DNA from: Rhynchopus euleeides
Taxonomy: Eukaryota > Euglenozoa > Diplonemea > Diplonemida > Diplonemidae
Length of the DNA: 64,000 nt
NCBI GenBank assembly: GCA_963210315.1
Contig: OY723285.1
Location: 1,674,001-1,738,000, forward strand
Direction of reading: 5' to 3'
The notes under the pieces were generated by a model. The model saw only the letters and a list, made by a program, of their open reading frames with translations. It was not told the origin of the DNA and did not search any database. Each line of letters starts with the position of its first letter. Position 1 is the stretch's first letter. A program made the position numbers and the translations under genes. This document shows, piece by piece, positions 22,560-35,400 of this stretch.

Positions 22560-22643
22560 CCATCTGTGAATCTGCGTTCCAACCACACCACACCACACCA
22601 CACACATCCCCCAGAGCGCACTCCCCCGCCCCCCAGCACAGCA
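22560..22643 (+). promoter_or_regulatory. CACACC-rich 5' leader of the CoA-transferase gene
   Basis: Tandem ACCACACCACACC, then C-rich DNA, ends two bases before the ATG. It is the clearest example of the leader type seen before most + strand genes here (also before 5318, 10973, 16467, 24999, 37013 and 41192). The role is inferred from position only; it may be core promoter or 5' UTR. Confidence 0.4.
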
Positions 22644-23915
22644 ATGCCCGCCCTGCGCAGCTGCACTGTGCTGCTGGGCGGGGCTGCCACACCCAGCATG
22701 CTGCAAGGCATGCGTGTGGTGGAGCTCGCCGGCGTGCTGGCTGGGCCCTCTGTCGGGCAATACCTGGGCGAGCTCGGTGCGGACGTCATCAAAGTGGAGA
22801 ACGTCCGCACCGGGGGCGACGTCACCCGCACGTGGCGCCTCCCCGGAGAGGGGGCGGGGGACGGGCGGAGTGCCTACTTCCATGCCGCTAACATGGCGAA
22901 GCGCAGCGTCGCTGTCGACGCAACTCACCCCGAGGGGTACGCTGTTGTCGAGAAGCTCATCCGGTCTGCCGACGTCGCGCTCGTCAGCTACAAACCTGGT
23001 GATGCGGAGCGTCTCCGACTCGACTATGCAACACTCTCCGCACAGAACCCACGCCTGGTCTACGGATGCATCACAGGGTATGGCCCCGATGTCAAACGGG
23101 CTGGGTACGACGCAGCCATCCAGGCGGAATCCGGTTTCCAATACATCAACGGGGAGCCGGGAACGCCCCCGACGAAACTCCCTGTTGCGCTGATGGATGT
23201 GCTCGCCGCACACCAGCTGAAGCAGGGCATCCTCCTGGCTCTGTGGCAGAGGGACCGCACCCAGGCGGGGAGCGAGGTGCACGTCTCGCTGATGCGGAGC
23301 GCGGTGTCTGCGCTGGCCAACCAGGCAACGTCGTACCTCCAGGCTGGTGTGGTGCCCCAGCAGATGGGGAGCGACCACCCCTCCATCTGCCCCTATGGGA
23401 CTGTCTTCACCACGCGCGATGGGAAGCAGCTCTCGCTGGCGGTGGGTGCCGACTCGCAGTACCGCCAGCTCTGCGCGGAGCTGGGCATGCCTGTGGCGGA
23501 GGATCATGCCACGAACCCGCTCCGCGTCGCCAACCGGGAGTCCTGCAAGGCGGCCATCGCTGCGTGTGTCGCGCAGCGCGACAGGGGCGAGCTCCTCGCT
23601 GCCCTCGCCGCCCGTGCCGTGCCCTGCGGGGCTGTCAACTCGATGGATGACGTCTTCTCCCAGCCCCAGGCCCAGGCCCTGGCAGTGCGCCAACCCGACA
23701 GCACCTTCGTCGGGCTCCGGCAGGCTGTCGCCGAGTTCTCCCCGCCCCAGTGTGCGGAAGGTGGGGGTGGTGGGGGTGGCCCGCTGCTTGCGCCGCCCCT
23801 GTATGGGGAGCACACCCGTGAGGTGTTGAGGTCCCTGGGGTACACGGAGGAGGAGGTTGTGCGGCTCTGCAAGGCAAGGGCGGTCGATGCGTCGGATCTC
23901 CCTGCCGCGGTGTGA
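22644..23915 (+). CDS. Class III (CaiB/BaiF) CoA-transferase, SUGCT-like
   Basis: Transfers CoA between acyl groups by way of an aspartyl-CoA thioester. The protein is 423 residues, close to the family length. The N-terminal Rossmann-type part begins GMRVVELAGVLAGP near residue 23 and continues with LGADVIKVE. The catalytic aspartate is probably D185 in PVALMDVLAAH, followed by the family helix ending ALWQR. PYGTVFTTRDG lies further on, and the C-terminal half ends with LLAPPLYGEHTREVLRSLGY. The closest well-known relatives are mitochondrial succinyl-CoA:glutarate CoA-transferase (SUGCT/C7orf10) and alpha-methylacyl-CoA racemase; the substrate cannot be read from sequence. The 22 residues before the core could be a mitochondrial presequence. 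A glycine run near 375 is unusual. The leader before the ATG is CCACA-rich (22575-22643). No intron. Confidence 0.93.
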   Translation: MPALRSCTVLLGGAATPSMLQGMRVVELAGVLAGPSVGQYLGELGADVIKVENVRTGGDVTRTWRLPGEGAGDGRSAYFHAANMAKRSVAVDATHPEGYAVVEKLIRSADVALVSYKPGDAERLRLDYATLSAQNPRLVYGCITGYGPDVKRAGYDAAIQAESGFQYINGEPGTPPTKLPVALMDVLAAHQLKQGILLALWQRDRTQAGSEVHVSLMRSAVSALANQATSYLQAGVVPQQMGSDHPSICPYGTVFTTRDGKQLSLAVGADSQYRQLCAELGMPVAEDHATNPLRVANRESCKAAIAACVAQRDRGELLAALAARAVPCGAVNSMDDVFSQPQAQALAVRQPDSTFVGLRQAVAEFSPPQCAEGGGGGGGPLLAPPLYGEHTREVLRSLGYTEEEVVRLCKARAVDASDLPAAV

Positions 23916-24998
23916 AGGGGGTGTGGGGCTGCGAGAGGTGGTGGTGGTGTGGGGAGATCTACACTATTGGGGGTCAACGCCTGTTCAAACCTTGCTTGTG
24001 TGTGGGCGATGTTGGTTGAGGCCTGGCGTGGAGCGGGCTGTGTGGCAGCAGCATGGGGCGTGTTTTATCTGCATTCGTTCAGTGCATTCACCTTCCTTCT
24101 GCAGATTATAACACCGCTCCCCGGTTGCACAAACAAAACACATTTGCACCGCATTGTAGCTTGGGTCAGCAAACTGGCATCGCACAGTGTCCCCCCCCCT
24201 CGATGTTACAACGCGATAAAACTGAGCTCGCTATCAATTGCATCCGCTAGCTTCTTTGTTTTGTGAGGGGCTCTCGTTCTTGACACACCCCACCGAACTG
24301 TGTGTGTGTGTGCATCTCGTGTAACCGTGTGAGTGCTACCGAGAGGATGGCTGCATGTATGCGGTGCGTCTTTTCTGGATGTTGAACGTTGTGTGCGGCA
24401 CGGCGCCCCTTTTGAGGAACACCTTTGCCTGAAAAGTGCTGAAAGAAGTGAATTCCCCACTCCTCGCAGGGCCCGCAGAAAGGTTTTCCTTTTTACCTAC
24501 CACCCCCCGTGTATATGTCACCCCCCCCAGGTGCAAAAATCGGGAGGGGGGTGACATGAACACGCCTTTTAGGGGGTGACATATACACGGGGGGTGGTAG
24601 GTTAGTGTATGTCACCCCCCGCCAGGGCCGCCTGGGGGTGACATAAACACACCCCTTTTGGGGGGTGACATATACACGGGGGGTGGTAGGTACACAAACA
24701 ATCTTGCTTGTGTACAGTAAACAACAGGCTGATACTATGCATCATTAAAGCCCCCACACAACACCCCCCCACACCCTACAGGCATCAAACAGGGCACTGC
24801 CCCCCCCCCCCCCCCCCTACACAAAGCACCACACAGCCTCACACCGCACTGCGCCACCTTCCCCCTCCCGCCCCTGCCACTCCCCGGTGTCTCGGGAGCC
24901 GGGTAGAGGTCGGGAACGGGCCATCTGCTAGAGGAGGGCTTATCGACAGCCAGCCATCAGATACAAAGGGGACAGGAGGCGTAAGGCAGTTCGGAGTG
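23916..24998. other. Intergenic, no recognised gene
   Basis: G-rich just after the CoA-transferase stop, then no coding signal. Holds the 24496-24690 hairpin repeats and, from 24750 to 24860, a C/CA-rich leader for the next gene, with a poly-C run near 24802. Confidence 0.5.
24496..24690. repeat. Three copies of a 30-bp repeat in both orientations
   Basis: A unit with core GGTGACATATACACGGGG occurs at 24572-24601 and 24660-24690 on + and at 24496-24528 on -. A further partial copy (GTATGTCACCCCCC) follows 24605. The inverted pair can form a strong stem. Confidence 0.85.
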
Positions 24999-26209
24999 AT
25001 GGAGGAAGTTTCTGCGGGAGTTGCCCCGGGTGAGCCGCACGGGGAGGCGGGCGTCGCACAGCAGCATGTCGATGTGGAAGAGGAGGATGATAAGGCGCAG
25101 GTGGAGATGTGGGTCGGCGTGCCGGATGGGGGCCTGACAGCTGCGGAGAAGAAGCGCGCCACAGCGTGCAAGATCGGGGGGTTCCCGACCTTCTCCAACA
25201 CGGCAAAGGGCGAGTCTGCAAAGGCAGAGCTGGAAGAGAAGTCCACCTGCCGTGTCTGCGGGGATAAAATGTACCTCCTTGCGCAGGCGTTCTGCCCCTA
25301 CGGTGAGATGGAGCGTATCATCTATGTCCTTGTGTGCAACTGCAGCCACTGCCATGCGAAGAAGGACAAGCGTGCGCCCTGGCGTGTGTTCTGCTTCCAG
25401 GAAAGCGAGATTATCGATGACGAGTCGCCTGTGCCGGAGGGTGCTGATGGTGAGGAGGACGGGGAGGCGGGCGGGTTGCCTGTTCCCAAGGCCCTGCCCT
25501 GGAGCTATCCGGAGATGGCTTTTGACACGTTTGAGGAGCCCGAGTCTGCAGGGACAGAGGAGGAGGAGATGCAGAAGGCGCTGAACATCAACAAGGAGGT
25601 GAGCGATTCGATCAGCGGGGCGGACCTGGCGAGCATGGAGCAGAGCGGGTGCGTCAACATGACAGACGAGTGTGTCGCGAAGTTCCAGGCGAGGCTCGCG
25701 AGGTGCCCGCAGCAGGTGGTGCGGTGGGGTGTCGGGGGCAAGCCGCTGTGGATGAGTATGTTCATTCCTTTTTGCATCTTTCTCCTGTTGCTGTTGCGCA
25801 TGCAGGCAAAATGGTGTCGTGTGACCTGCGATTTTCCCCCAGGCATTTGTTGCTGCACATGCACAGGGGTGGGTGGGTCAGATTTGTTACCGCCTGGTGT
25901 ACCGTGATGTTTTGTCTCCTCTTCCATGCTACCGCCACCACCGCCACCCCCGACACAGCTACCGCGCACCGGCCTTCAGTGTCCTCGATTCCAGACTGCG
26001 AGCGGTGCGGGAACCGGCGCACATTCGAGCTGCAGCTGGTGCCCACCCTGGTGTGGGTGCTGCAGATGGGCAAGCATCTGAAGCCCACCTGTGGCATGTC
26101 TGACGAGGGGATGGACTTCGGGACCGCGGCAGTGTACACCTGCACACACTGCACCCAGGAAGGTCTCTCCGAGGAGTACGTGCATGTGCAGCCGCAGCCA
26201 GAGGAATAA
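24999..26209 (+). CDS. PDCD2/TSR4-family protein, one intron
   Basis: PDCD2-family proteins act as chaperones for ribosomal protein uS5 (RPS2) during 40S assembly. The gene has two exons, 24999-25755 and 25980-26209, joined across a 224-nt intron (donor GTATGT, acceptor CTTCAG, phase 1), giving 328 residues. The N-terminal MYND-like zinc-binding part shows WVGVPDGGLT near 40 and CRVCGDKMYLLAQ...CPYGEMERIIYVLVCNCSHC near 84-125. The C-terminal domain reads QVVRWGVGGKPLWM, then across the splice SSIPDCERCGNRRTFELQL, then CTHC near the end; these are the conserved zinc-ligand and core motifs. An acidic linker separates the halves. The start at 24999 is the methionine nearest the conserved part; an upstream extension to 24708 is low-complexity. 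Confidence 0.93.
25756..25979 (+). other. Intron of the PDCD2-like gene
   Basis: GTATGTTC donor and GGCCTTCAG acceptor. Removing it restores the conserved W-M/S-S-I-P-x-C junction of PDCD2 proteins. Retaining it puts a stop at about 25905. Confidence 0.85.
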
Positions 26210-27722
26210 CACACTTTGGGCATGGCAGGCAGCAGTGAAACTGCCTGCATGTGCCGGCCGGAAGCACCCATCTCGGTAACGCCACAGGCATGTCACAAGC
26301 GGTGCCTCGCCTGTGCGGCCTACTGTACGCTGTTCCGACACACAGCCAAGTCACGACACCCTGCCTTTGGAGAACACGGCATTTGCCTGTGGCAGCACTG
26401 CGTGGGTCGCCTCCGCATCTTCCGATACGAACCGTCGTGAGTTCGCGCCGTAGGCCTCGAAGAGATGCAAGATTTTCACAGCCGTTACCCTTACGCAAGA
26501 GAGTGTGTGATCATCAACAACGGGCCAATGGTGTTTTAGTGCCGACAAATCACGAGCAGCTGTGAGGGCTCGGTTGTGCCGCACAGACTCGATCTGTCCC
26601 ATCTGAGACAGCCCTTCTCTCGCGCGGCAGTGTGGTGTTCTGCGTCGGCCATTTTTGAGAGAGTCGGTGCTCACAACGCATGCATATCTGTGCCGTGTGC
26701 AAACCCTGTCGCAGAAGGGCGTGGTGGGGTGGGCGGTTGTTGGCTACTCTACCCTCTGGCTACAACCCCCCTACTACACCTTTCTGGTATACCGACAGCG
26801 CACGGCAGCAAGGCGACCCCTGCGCGGAGGGGGTGTGGCCGCCACTGTGGGGGGAGTGCACACCCCCCCCTGCTCCGCGTGCGCAGCTATTTCTTTTCGA
26901 TCTTCTTTTTATCCATTCCGTTCATATCTTCTTCCGTTTCGGTATCATCATCACAGCAGAAAACAATCGGGCCCCCCCCCCCCCCCCACCCCCCCCTCCC
27001 CAAGCAAACAAGCATGGGGGGGCGGAAAGCAAATCAAGCGCCCTCTCCCCCCCCACCCCCTCTTGCGAGAAGGTGCTGGGTGACTTGCTTTTCCATTCAC
27101 TCTCGACGATCAAACCCCCCCCCCCCCTCTCCCTTCTTCCCCCCACCGCACATCAGAAGGCGTATCGCATGCTCATAGGTATTGGGGGTCGGCGAAACCT
27201 CCTCCGCTGGGGGGTGGGTGAGGTGTGCGTGATGTCTAGTCTCTCTTACCTGCCTGCGCCCCCTAGTTTCCGCTCTGCTGGCAACTTTGCTGCTGTCTCT
27301 TCCCCCCTATGGCACGACGCGGTCCTGGGAGGGGAGGGGAGGGGAGGCAGTGTGCGGTGGCGGTGTGGGGGGTGTATCGGCAACACCATCCGGGGGGGGG
27401 GGGGGGGGGGGAGATCTCATCAGAAAAGGTCAAAAAAATGAAGAGTGCTGGTGGCGGATCCCCCCCCCCCCCTCCCCTCCCCTCCCCCCGGCATCAACAG
27501 GTTGGGCGCCTTCTCCTTCTCACGCCAGGCTTTGGTCACACTGTCCCCCTGCATTTTTTATATGCAGCGCCCACCGTATCTCACTGTTCTGCACCGGGGT
27601 TTCTGCACTTTTCTGACCGAAGTCCCCCCCGGACCTCAACACCCCTCCCTCTCCCCCCCCCACACTATACAAGTGCTCCCTTCAAATTCGATTTCACTAC
27701 CCCCACACTACACAAACACCGC
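26210..27722. other. Intergenic, no recognised gene, poly-C rich
   Basis: Long C runs near 26973, 27114 and 27467, a G run near 27397, and CT-rich DNA leading into the minisatellite. No credible gene. Confidence 0.5.
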
Positions 27723-30700
27723 ACACCATCCCTGACAGCAGTTCCCCACTCCTCCCTGCCACCCGCACACCATCCCTGACAGCAGTTCCCCACTCCTCCC
27801 TGCCACCCGCACACCATCCCTGACAGCAGTTCCCCACTCCTCCCTGCCACCCGCACACCATCCCTGACAGCAGTTCCCCACTCCTCCCTGCCACCCGCAC
27901 ACCATCCCTGACAGCAGTTCCCCACTCCTCCCTGCCACCCACACACCATCCCTGACAGCAGTTCCCCACTCCTCCCTGCCACCCGCACACCATCCCTGAC
28001 AGCAGTTCCCCACTCCTCCCTGCCACCCACACACCATCCCTGACAGCAGTTCCCCACTCCTCCCTGCCACCCGCACACCATCCCTGACAGCAGTTCCCCA
28101 CTCCTCCCTGCCACCCACACACCATCCCTGACAGCAGTTCCCCACTCCTCCCTGCCACCCACACACCATCCCTGACAGCAGTTCCCCACTCCTCCCTGCC
28201 ACCCGCACACCATCCCTGACAGCAGTTCCCCACTCCTCCCTGCCACCCACACACCATCCCTGACAGCAGTTCCCCACTCCTCCCTGCCACCCGCACACCA
28301 TCCCTGACAGCAGTTCCCCACTCCTCCCTGCCACCCACACACCATCCCTGACAGCAGTTCCCCACTCCTCCCTGCCACCCGCACACCATCCCTGACAGCA
28401 GTTCCCCACTCCTCCCTGCCACCCGCACACCATCGCTGACAGCAGTTCCCCACTCCTCCCTGCCACCCACACACCATCCCTGACAGCAGTTCCCCACTCC
28501 TCCCTGCCACCCGCACACCATCCCTGACAGCAGTTCCCCACTCCTCCCTGCCACCCACACACCATCCCTGACAGCAGTTCCCCACTCCTCCCTGCCACCC
28601 ACACACCATCCCTGACAGCAGTTCCCCACTCCTCCCTGCCACCCACACACCATCCCTGACAGCAGTTCCCCACTCCTCCCTGCCACCCGCACACCATCCC
28701 TGACAGCAGTTCCCCACTCCTCCCTGCCACCCACACACCAACCCTGACAGCAGTTCCCCACTCCTCCCTGCCACCCGCACACCATCCCTGACAGCAGTTC
28801 CCCACTCCTCCCTGCCACCCGCACACCATCCCTGACAGCAGTTCCCCACTCCTCCCTGCCACCCGCACACCATCCCTGACAGCAGTTCCCCACTCCTCCC
28901 TGCCACCCACACACCATCCCTGACAGCAGTTCCCCACTCCTCCCTGCCACCCGCACACCATCCCTGACAGCAGTTCCCCACTCCTCCCTGCCACCCACAC
29001 ACCATCCCTGACAGCAGTTCCCCACTCCTCCCTGCCACCCGCACACCATCCCTGACAGCAGTTCCCCACTCCTCCCTGCCACCCACACACCATCCCTGAC
29101 AGCAGTTCCCCACTCCTCCCTGCCACCCGCACACCATCCCTGACAGCAGTTCCCCACTCCTCCCTGCCACCCACACACCATCCCTGACAGCAGTTCCCCA
29201 CTCCTCCCTGCCACCCACACACCATCCCTGACAGCAGTTCCCCACTCCTCCCTGCCACCCGCACACCATCCCTGACAGCAGTTCCCCACTCCTCCCTGCC
29301 ACCCACACACCATCCCTGACAGCAGTTCCCCACTCCTCCCTGCCACCCACACACCATCCCTGACAGCAGTTCCCCACTCCTCCCTGCCACCCACACACCA
29401 TCCCTGACAGCAGTTCCCCACTCCTCCCTGCCACCCGCACACCATCCCTGACAGCAGTTCCCCACTCCTCCCTGCCACCCACACACCATCGCTGACAGCA
29501 GTTCCCCACTCCTCCCTGCCACCCACACACCATCCCTGACAGCAGTTCCCCACTCCTCCCTGCCACCCGCACACCATCCCTGACAGCAGTTCCCCACTCC
29601 TCCCTGCCACCCACACACCATCCCTGACAGCAGTTCCCCACTCCTCCCTGCCACCCACACACCATCCCTGACAGCAGTTCCCCACTCCTCCCTGCCACCC
29701 ACACACCATCCCTGACAGCAGTTCCCCACTCCTCCCTGCCACCCGCACACCATCCCTGACAGCAGTTCCCCACTCCTCCCTGCCACCCACACACCATCCC
29801 TGACAGCAGTTCCCCACTCCTCCCTGCCACCCGCACACCATCCCTGACAGCAGTTCCCCACTCCTCCCTGCCACCCGCACACCATCCCTGACAGCAGTTC
29901 CCCACTCCTCCCTGCCACCCACACACCATCCCTGACAGCAGTTCCCCACTCCTCCCTGCCACCCGCACACCATCCCTGACAGCAGTTCCCCACTCCTCCC
30001 TGCCACCCACACACCATCCCTGACAGCAGTTCCCCACTCCTCCCTGCCACCCGCACACCATCCCTGACAGCAGTTCCCCACTCCTCCCTGCCACCCGCAC
30101 ACCATCCCTGACAGCAGTTCCCCACTCCTCCCTGCCACCCGCACACCATCCCTGACAGCAGTTCCCCACTCCTCCCTGCCACCCACACACCATCCCTGAC
30201 AGCAGTTCCCCACTCCTCCCTGCCACCCACACACCATCCCTGACAGCAGTTCCCCACTCCTCCCTGCCACCCACACACCATCCCTGACAGCAGTTCCCCA
30301 CTCCTCCCTGCCACCCGCACACCATCCCTGACAGCAGTTCCCCACTCCTCCCTGCCACCCACACACCATCCCTGACAGCAGTTCCCCACTCCTCCCTGCC
30401 ACCCACACACCATCCCTGACAGCAGTTCCCCACTCCTCCCTGCCACCCGCACACCATCCCTGACAGCAGTTCCCCACTCCTCCCTGCCACCCACACACCA
30501 TCCCTGACAGCAGTTCCCCACTCCTCCCTGCCACCCACACACCATCCCTGACAGCAGTTCCCCACTCCTCCCTGCCACCCGCACACCATCCCTGACAGCA
30601 GTTCCCCACTCCTCCCTGCCACCCACACACCATCCCTGACAGCAGTTCCCCACTCCTCCCTGCCACCCGCACACCATCCCTGACAGCAGTTCCCCACTCC

Positions 30701-32166
30701 TCCCTGCCACCCGCACACCATCCCTGACAGCAGTTCCCCACTCCTCCCTGCCACCCACACACCATCCCTGACAGCAGTTCCCCACTCCTCCCTGCCACCC
30801 GCACACCATCCCTGACAGCAGTTCCCCACTCCTCCCTGCCACCCGCACACCATCCCTGACAGCAGTTCCCCACTCCTCCCTGCCACCCACACACCATCCC
30901 TGACAGCAGTTCCCCACTCCTCCCTGCCACCCGCACACCATCCCTGACAGCAGTTCCCCACTCCTCCCTGCCACCCACACACCATCCCTGACAGCAGTTC
31001 CCCACTCCTCCCTGCCACCCACACACCATCCCTGACAGCAGTTCCCCACTCCTCCCTGCCACCCGCACACCATCCCTGACAGCAGTTCCCCACTCCTCCC
31101 TGCCACCCACACACCATCCCTGACAGCAGTTCCCCACTCCTCCCTGCCACCCACACACCATCCCTGACAGCAGTTCCCCACTCCTCCCTGCCACCCACAC
31201 ACCATCCCTGACAGCAGTTCCCCACTCCTCCCTGCCACCCGCACACCATCCCTGACAGCAGTTCCCCACTCCTCCCTGCCACCCACACACCAACCCTGAC
31301 AGCAGTTCCCCACTCCTCCCTGCCACCCGCACACCATCCCTGACAGCAGTTCCCCACTCCTCCCTGCCACCCGCACACCATCCCTGACAGCAGTTCCCCA
31401 CTCCTCCCTGCCACCCGCACACCATCCCTGACAGCAGTTCCCCACTCCTCCCTGCCACCCACACACCATCCCTGACAGCAGTTCCCCACTCCTCCCTGCC
31501 ACCCGCACACCATCCCTGACAGCAGTTCCCCACTCCTCCCTGCCACCCACACACCATCCCTGACAGCAGTTCCCCACTCCTCCCTGCCACCCACACACCA
31601 TCCCTGACAGCAGTTCCCCACTCCTCCCTGCCACCCGCACACCATCCCTGACAGCAGTTCCCCACTCCTCCCTGCCACCCACACACCATCCCTGACAGCA
31701 GTTCCCCACTCCTCCCTGCCACCCACACACCATCCCTGACAGCAGTTCCCCACTCCTCCCTGCCACCCACACACCATCCCTGACAGCAGTTCCCCACTCC
31801 TCCCTGCCACCCGCACACCATCCCTGACAGCAGTTCCCCACTCCTCCCTGCCACCCACACACCATCCCTGACAGCAGTTCCCCACTCCTCCCTGCCACCC
31901 GCACACCATCCCTGACAGCAGTTCCCCACTCCTCCCTGCCACCCACACACCATCCCTGACAGCAGTTCCCCACTCCTCCCTGCCACCCACACACCATCCC
32001 TGACAGCAGTTCCCCACTCCTCCCTGCCACCCGCACACCATCCCTGACAGCAGTTCCCCACTCCTCCCTGCCACCCACACACCATCCCTGACAGCAGTTC
32101 CCCACTCCTCCCTGCCACCCGCACACCATCCCTGACAGCAGTTCCCCACTCCTCCCTGCCACACAC
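27723..32166. repeat. Minisatellite, about 101 copies of a 44-bp unit
   Basis: The unit includes CATCCCTGACAGCAGTTCCC. Copies are nearly identical. The main variation is one base (G or A) in CCACCC(G/A)CACAC, with two rare marker variants: CATCGCTGAC near 28431 and 29487, and CAACCCTGAC near 28739 and 31291. Because 44 is not a multiple of 3 and the unit has no minus-strand stop in any frame, all three minus frames stay open for about 4.5 kb and encode a 44-residue cyclic repeat; this is a consequence of the array and not evidence for a gene. The last unit is truncated at 32,160. Confidence 0.97.
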
Positions 32167-32486
32167 CATCCCACCTCCTCCCAAACTCTACCTATTACTC
32201 TACTGCTGCTTGCTGACACCTGCTTCTTCCCGGTGTTTGTTCCAAATGAACCTTGTCCCCTAAGTGCCGCAGGGGAGGCGGGGAGGGGGGGCGGGTGGTG
32301 TCAGGGGTGAAAAACGTGCCCCCCCCTTATTTCTGAGTTCGAGGACCTATAGATGTGTGTGTGCGCTTGAATTGAGAAAACCGTGCGAGTCTCCTCCCCC
32401 CCCTCCCTCCCCCACCTGTGGGGTTCTCCTAAACGGGCCAAACCTTTCACCCGCTCCCTCTACCGCCCCCTCCTCCTCCTCCTCTG
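32167..32486. other. Intergenic with pyrimidine-rich leader
   Basis: No gene. From about 32390 to 32484 the + strand is almost all C and T (CCCCCCTCC, CTCCTCCTCC) up to the ATG of the next gene. Confidence 0.55.
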
Positions 32487-35400
32487 ATGTCGAAGGCCCG
32501 CAAAGGCAACCCCGCAGATAAATACCAGGTGCTGCGCCCCTCCGATGTAAACTCCCTCCTCAGCAAGGTCTTCTGCGACTTCACGCAGGAGCAGGAGTTC
32601 TACCTGACCCACACGACGGACCGCGACTGCCTCTGCAGGGCATGCGGCGACAGGCGGGGGTGCCCCTCGAGGCAGCTCTACCTCCACAACACCGCGAGGG
32701 AGATACAACGACTCCTCAGGCGTGAGGGGCCTGCGCAGAAGCGGGAGGCTTCGCAGCAGGGAAATGAGGCTCGCATTGTCCGGGCCGCCACGACGATTCA
32801 AAACTTTGTGAAGCTCGTCTTCCCCGCGATGAACAAATGGCGGCTCTCCGAGAGGTGCCTCCGGAGCTGGAATGCGAAGCGCGCATTCGTCATCTCCACC
32901 GGAGCCGCGGGGGGGCCGAGCACGGCGGCGGGCATTGCACAGTCCTTCGCACTCTTCGGGTTTGAAACAGAGCTGTGGACCCCCGACGCGTCGGACCCGG
33001 GGAAGATCCCGACACGGCAAAACATAATCCGCCTCCTCCATGCATGCCGTGCCGCCTCTGGGGATCTAATTTTCATCTACCTCGCTGCACGCGGCTCGCA
33101 GGGCGTGCTGCCAGGCTATGTCCCTGCGAAAAAATCCCAGGGGGGTCCGCCACTCCACCCACGCGACAGACTCCGCAGCACGCTACGGAACTACCACTCT
33201 CGGAACAGCGCTTCAACGGAGGGTAATGTGTTGAAGTACATCCTCCCCAGCGACGCGGTGAGGGAGTCATACGACACGGTCATTCTTCTGGACGACCTCC
33301 TCAAAATCGTCCACAACGTCCCCCAGATCGAGGTGGGGTACTACAGCTGCCCCACCGAGAGCCGCGTCCTCTTCCTCGACATCGCCCCAGCCACCGCAGG
33401 GCCCTGCGCCGCACCCCCGACCTCCGCAACAGCGTTGCCCCCACCGCCACCACCCCCACCGCCCCCTCCTCTCCCACCCCCCGCCCCGCCTGCGGGTGGG
33501 GGTGGGAGTGGGGGAAAGCCTGGGGCCGCCGGAGGTGATGCAGCATCCGGGGCATCTCAGGTTGCGGACAGAGGGTTCTGGGGGGTCTGCGGTAGTGGCG
33601 GGGAGGGAGCTGCGGCGGCGCTGCAGCCCCCGGGGAGGGTGCAAGGGGAGAGCCCCGCACCTGCGGGGGCGATCAGCGGGGGGGACAGCAGCAGCTACCC
33701 GGCGGGGTTTGCGCTCGCCGCGTCGACCGCATCCTCGGAGATGCTGTTTGATTACGCGGGGGGGAGGTACCGCGGCGCTGCGGCTGGCACCTTCACCACC
33801 CTCCTCCAACGCGCGATGTACGGAGCGGGGCAGGGGCCCCCCACCCCTGAGTCCGGATTCTCCCTCACAGCTCTTCTCAGATCGGTCTACACGGAGATGA
33901 CCCAAACCCACGGCATCCCCTGCGAATCCGCATATCTGTGGTTTCGCGAAGATGTCGCTGCCACACGTGGTGGCGGAGGAGGAGGAGGGGGAACCCCCCA
34001 GGCAGGACATCACGCGCGCCGCCCGCTGGGATCTCTCGGGCACCCCGGCAGCGCCGCTACACCGCTGCACGCCCTCCACCCCCTCGGAGGGAGTCGGGGT
34101 GAATCGACTGCAGGAGGTGGTGGGCGTCGCCAGCACCACCACCCCCGTGGTGGTGGTGGTGGTGGTGGTGGTGGCAGTGCCCTGGGGGGCAGCCGGGATC
34201 TCTCCGTGGCCCGTCCTCAGGGCGTGGGGGGTGATGCATCGCCCCCCCCGGCAGCGGCGGGGCTGCGCGAGCCGTGGAAGCGGGCGAAGGGGCCTCTCGA
34301 GACGCGGGCCATCATGCTGCTGCAGCCGGGCGACCCTCTCCTCCGGGAGATGGCTTCTGCGGGAAAATTGTGCCGAACCTCCGTTGGAGGTGAGGGAGGT
34401 CCAAACAACCCCACAGAGAGGTCCCGACACCTCAGCCTGGCACAGGCTCTGGCTCCGGGTGGGAGGGGTGGCGGCGGTGGCACCGCCACCGCCACCACCA
34501 CCGCCACGCCGCAGAGGGGTGGGGTGTCCGGAGGTGCTGCGCCACCCGGGGTGCCTAACCCATGCGCGCCGCAGTGCCTCGTGAAGCGGATTGCCTTCTG
34601 CGCGGAGATTTCGATGCCCGTTGGGCAGGCCTCGCTGGCCCACGCAAACCCCCACGGGTTTCTCGATGAGTGCACCGCGTCGCTCCACAGCCTTGTCGAA
34701 AGGGCGGGCAGGGTGCACACCGGCGGGATGCCAGAGAAGTGCAATATCAAGCTGGTCCTCCGGAGGCCATACCGGGATGCGCTGCAGAAGGAGAGGGTGG
34801 CGGGGTGGCAGAGGGCGCTGCGGGGCGCTGTCGAATTTGAATCGCTCCGTATACTCCCGGAGGAGGTCTGGCCTGCGTCGGCGCATGCGGCGGCGCAGGG
34901 GGTGCTCCCCCCTGCAACCCTCCTCCCTCCGCCGCGAGGCGTGATGCAACAGCAGCAGCAGCAGCAGCAGCATCACGCCCCCCCCGCCTCAGCCCCGCCT
35001 GTGGCAGCGCATGGCGTTGCGCTCATCCTGGAAGGGTGTGTGGGCGACTGTTTCACCCACCCTGTCTTGGCGGGGCTCAACCACTGCCCGTCGCAGCAAG
35101 GCGATGTCGGTGTGGCGGGGCTGTTGGGCCAGCCAGGCAGCAGCGCCGCCTCGATGGGTGACGGGGGTGACGCATCGCCTGGCGCGGCGCACCCCACCCC
35201 GCTCACCGCCGGAGTGGGCGGTGGGGCCGGCATGCCGCCGCCCCCCGGAGGCGTTGCCGGGATGTTCCGCGAGGCGTTGGGGATCCCCGAGCTGGCCTCC
35301 GTGTCGTGCGTCTTCTCCCCGCTGCTCTTCTCCACGGTGAATGTGGTGACGCTCCTCGCCGCTGCGGTGGGGAGCGGGTTGGCAGCTGCGGCGGCGGAGG

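Noticed and set aside
27723..32166. CRISPR-like array
   Set aside because: No variable spacers of constant length between repeats; the whole unit repeats head to tail, and the context is eukaryotic.
27665..32219. Three minus-strand open frames of about 1500 residues each
   Set aside because: They are the same 44-bp repeat read in three frames. The unit lacks minus-strand stops and 44 is not a multiple of 3, so all frames stay open. There is no gene-like start, composition or end.
33267..34976. Minus-strand frame of 569 residues
   Set aside because: Antisense of the low-complexity part of the pseudo-caspase gene, no family features.
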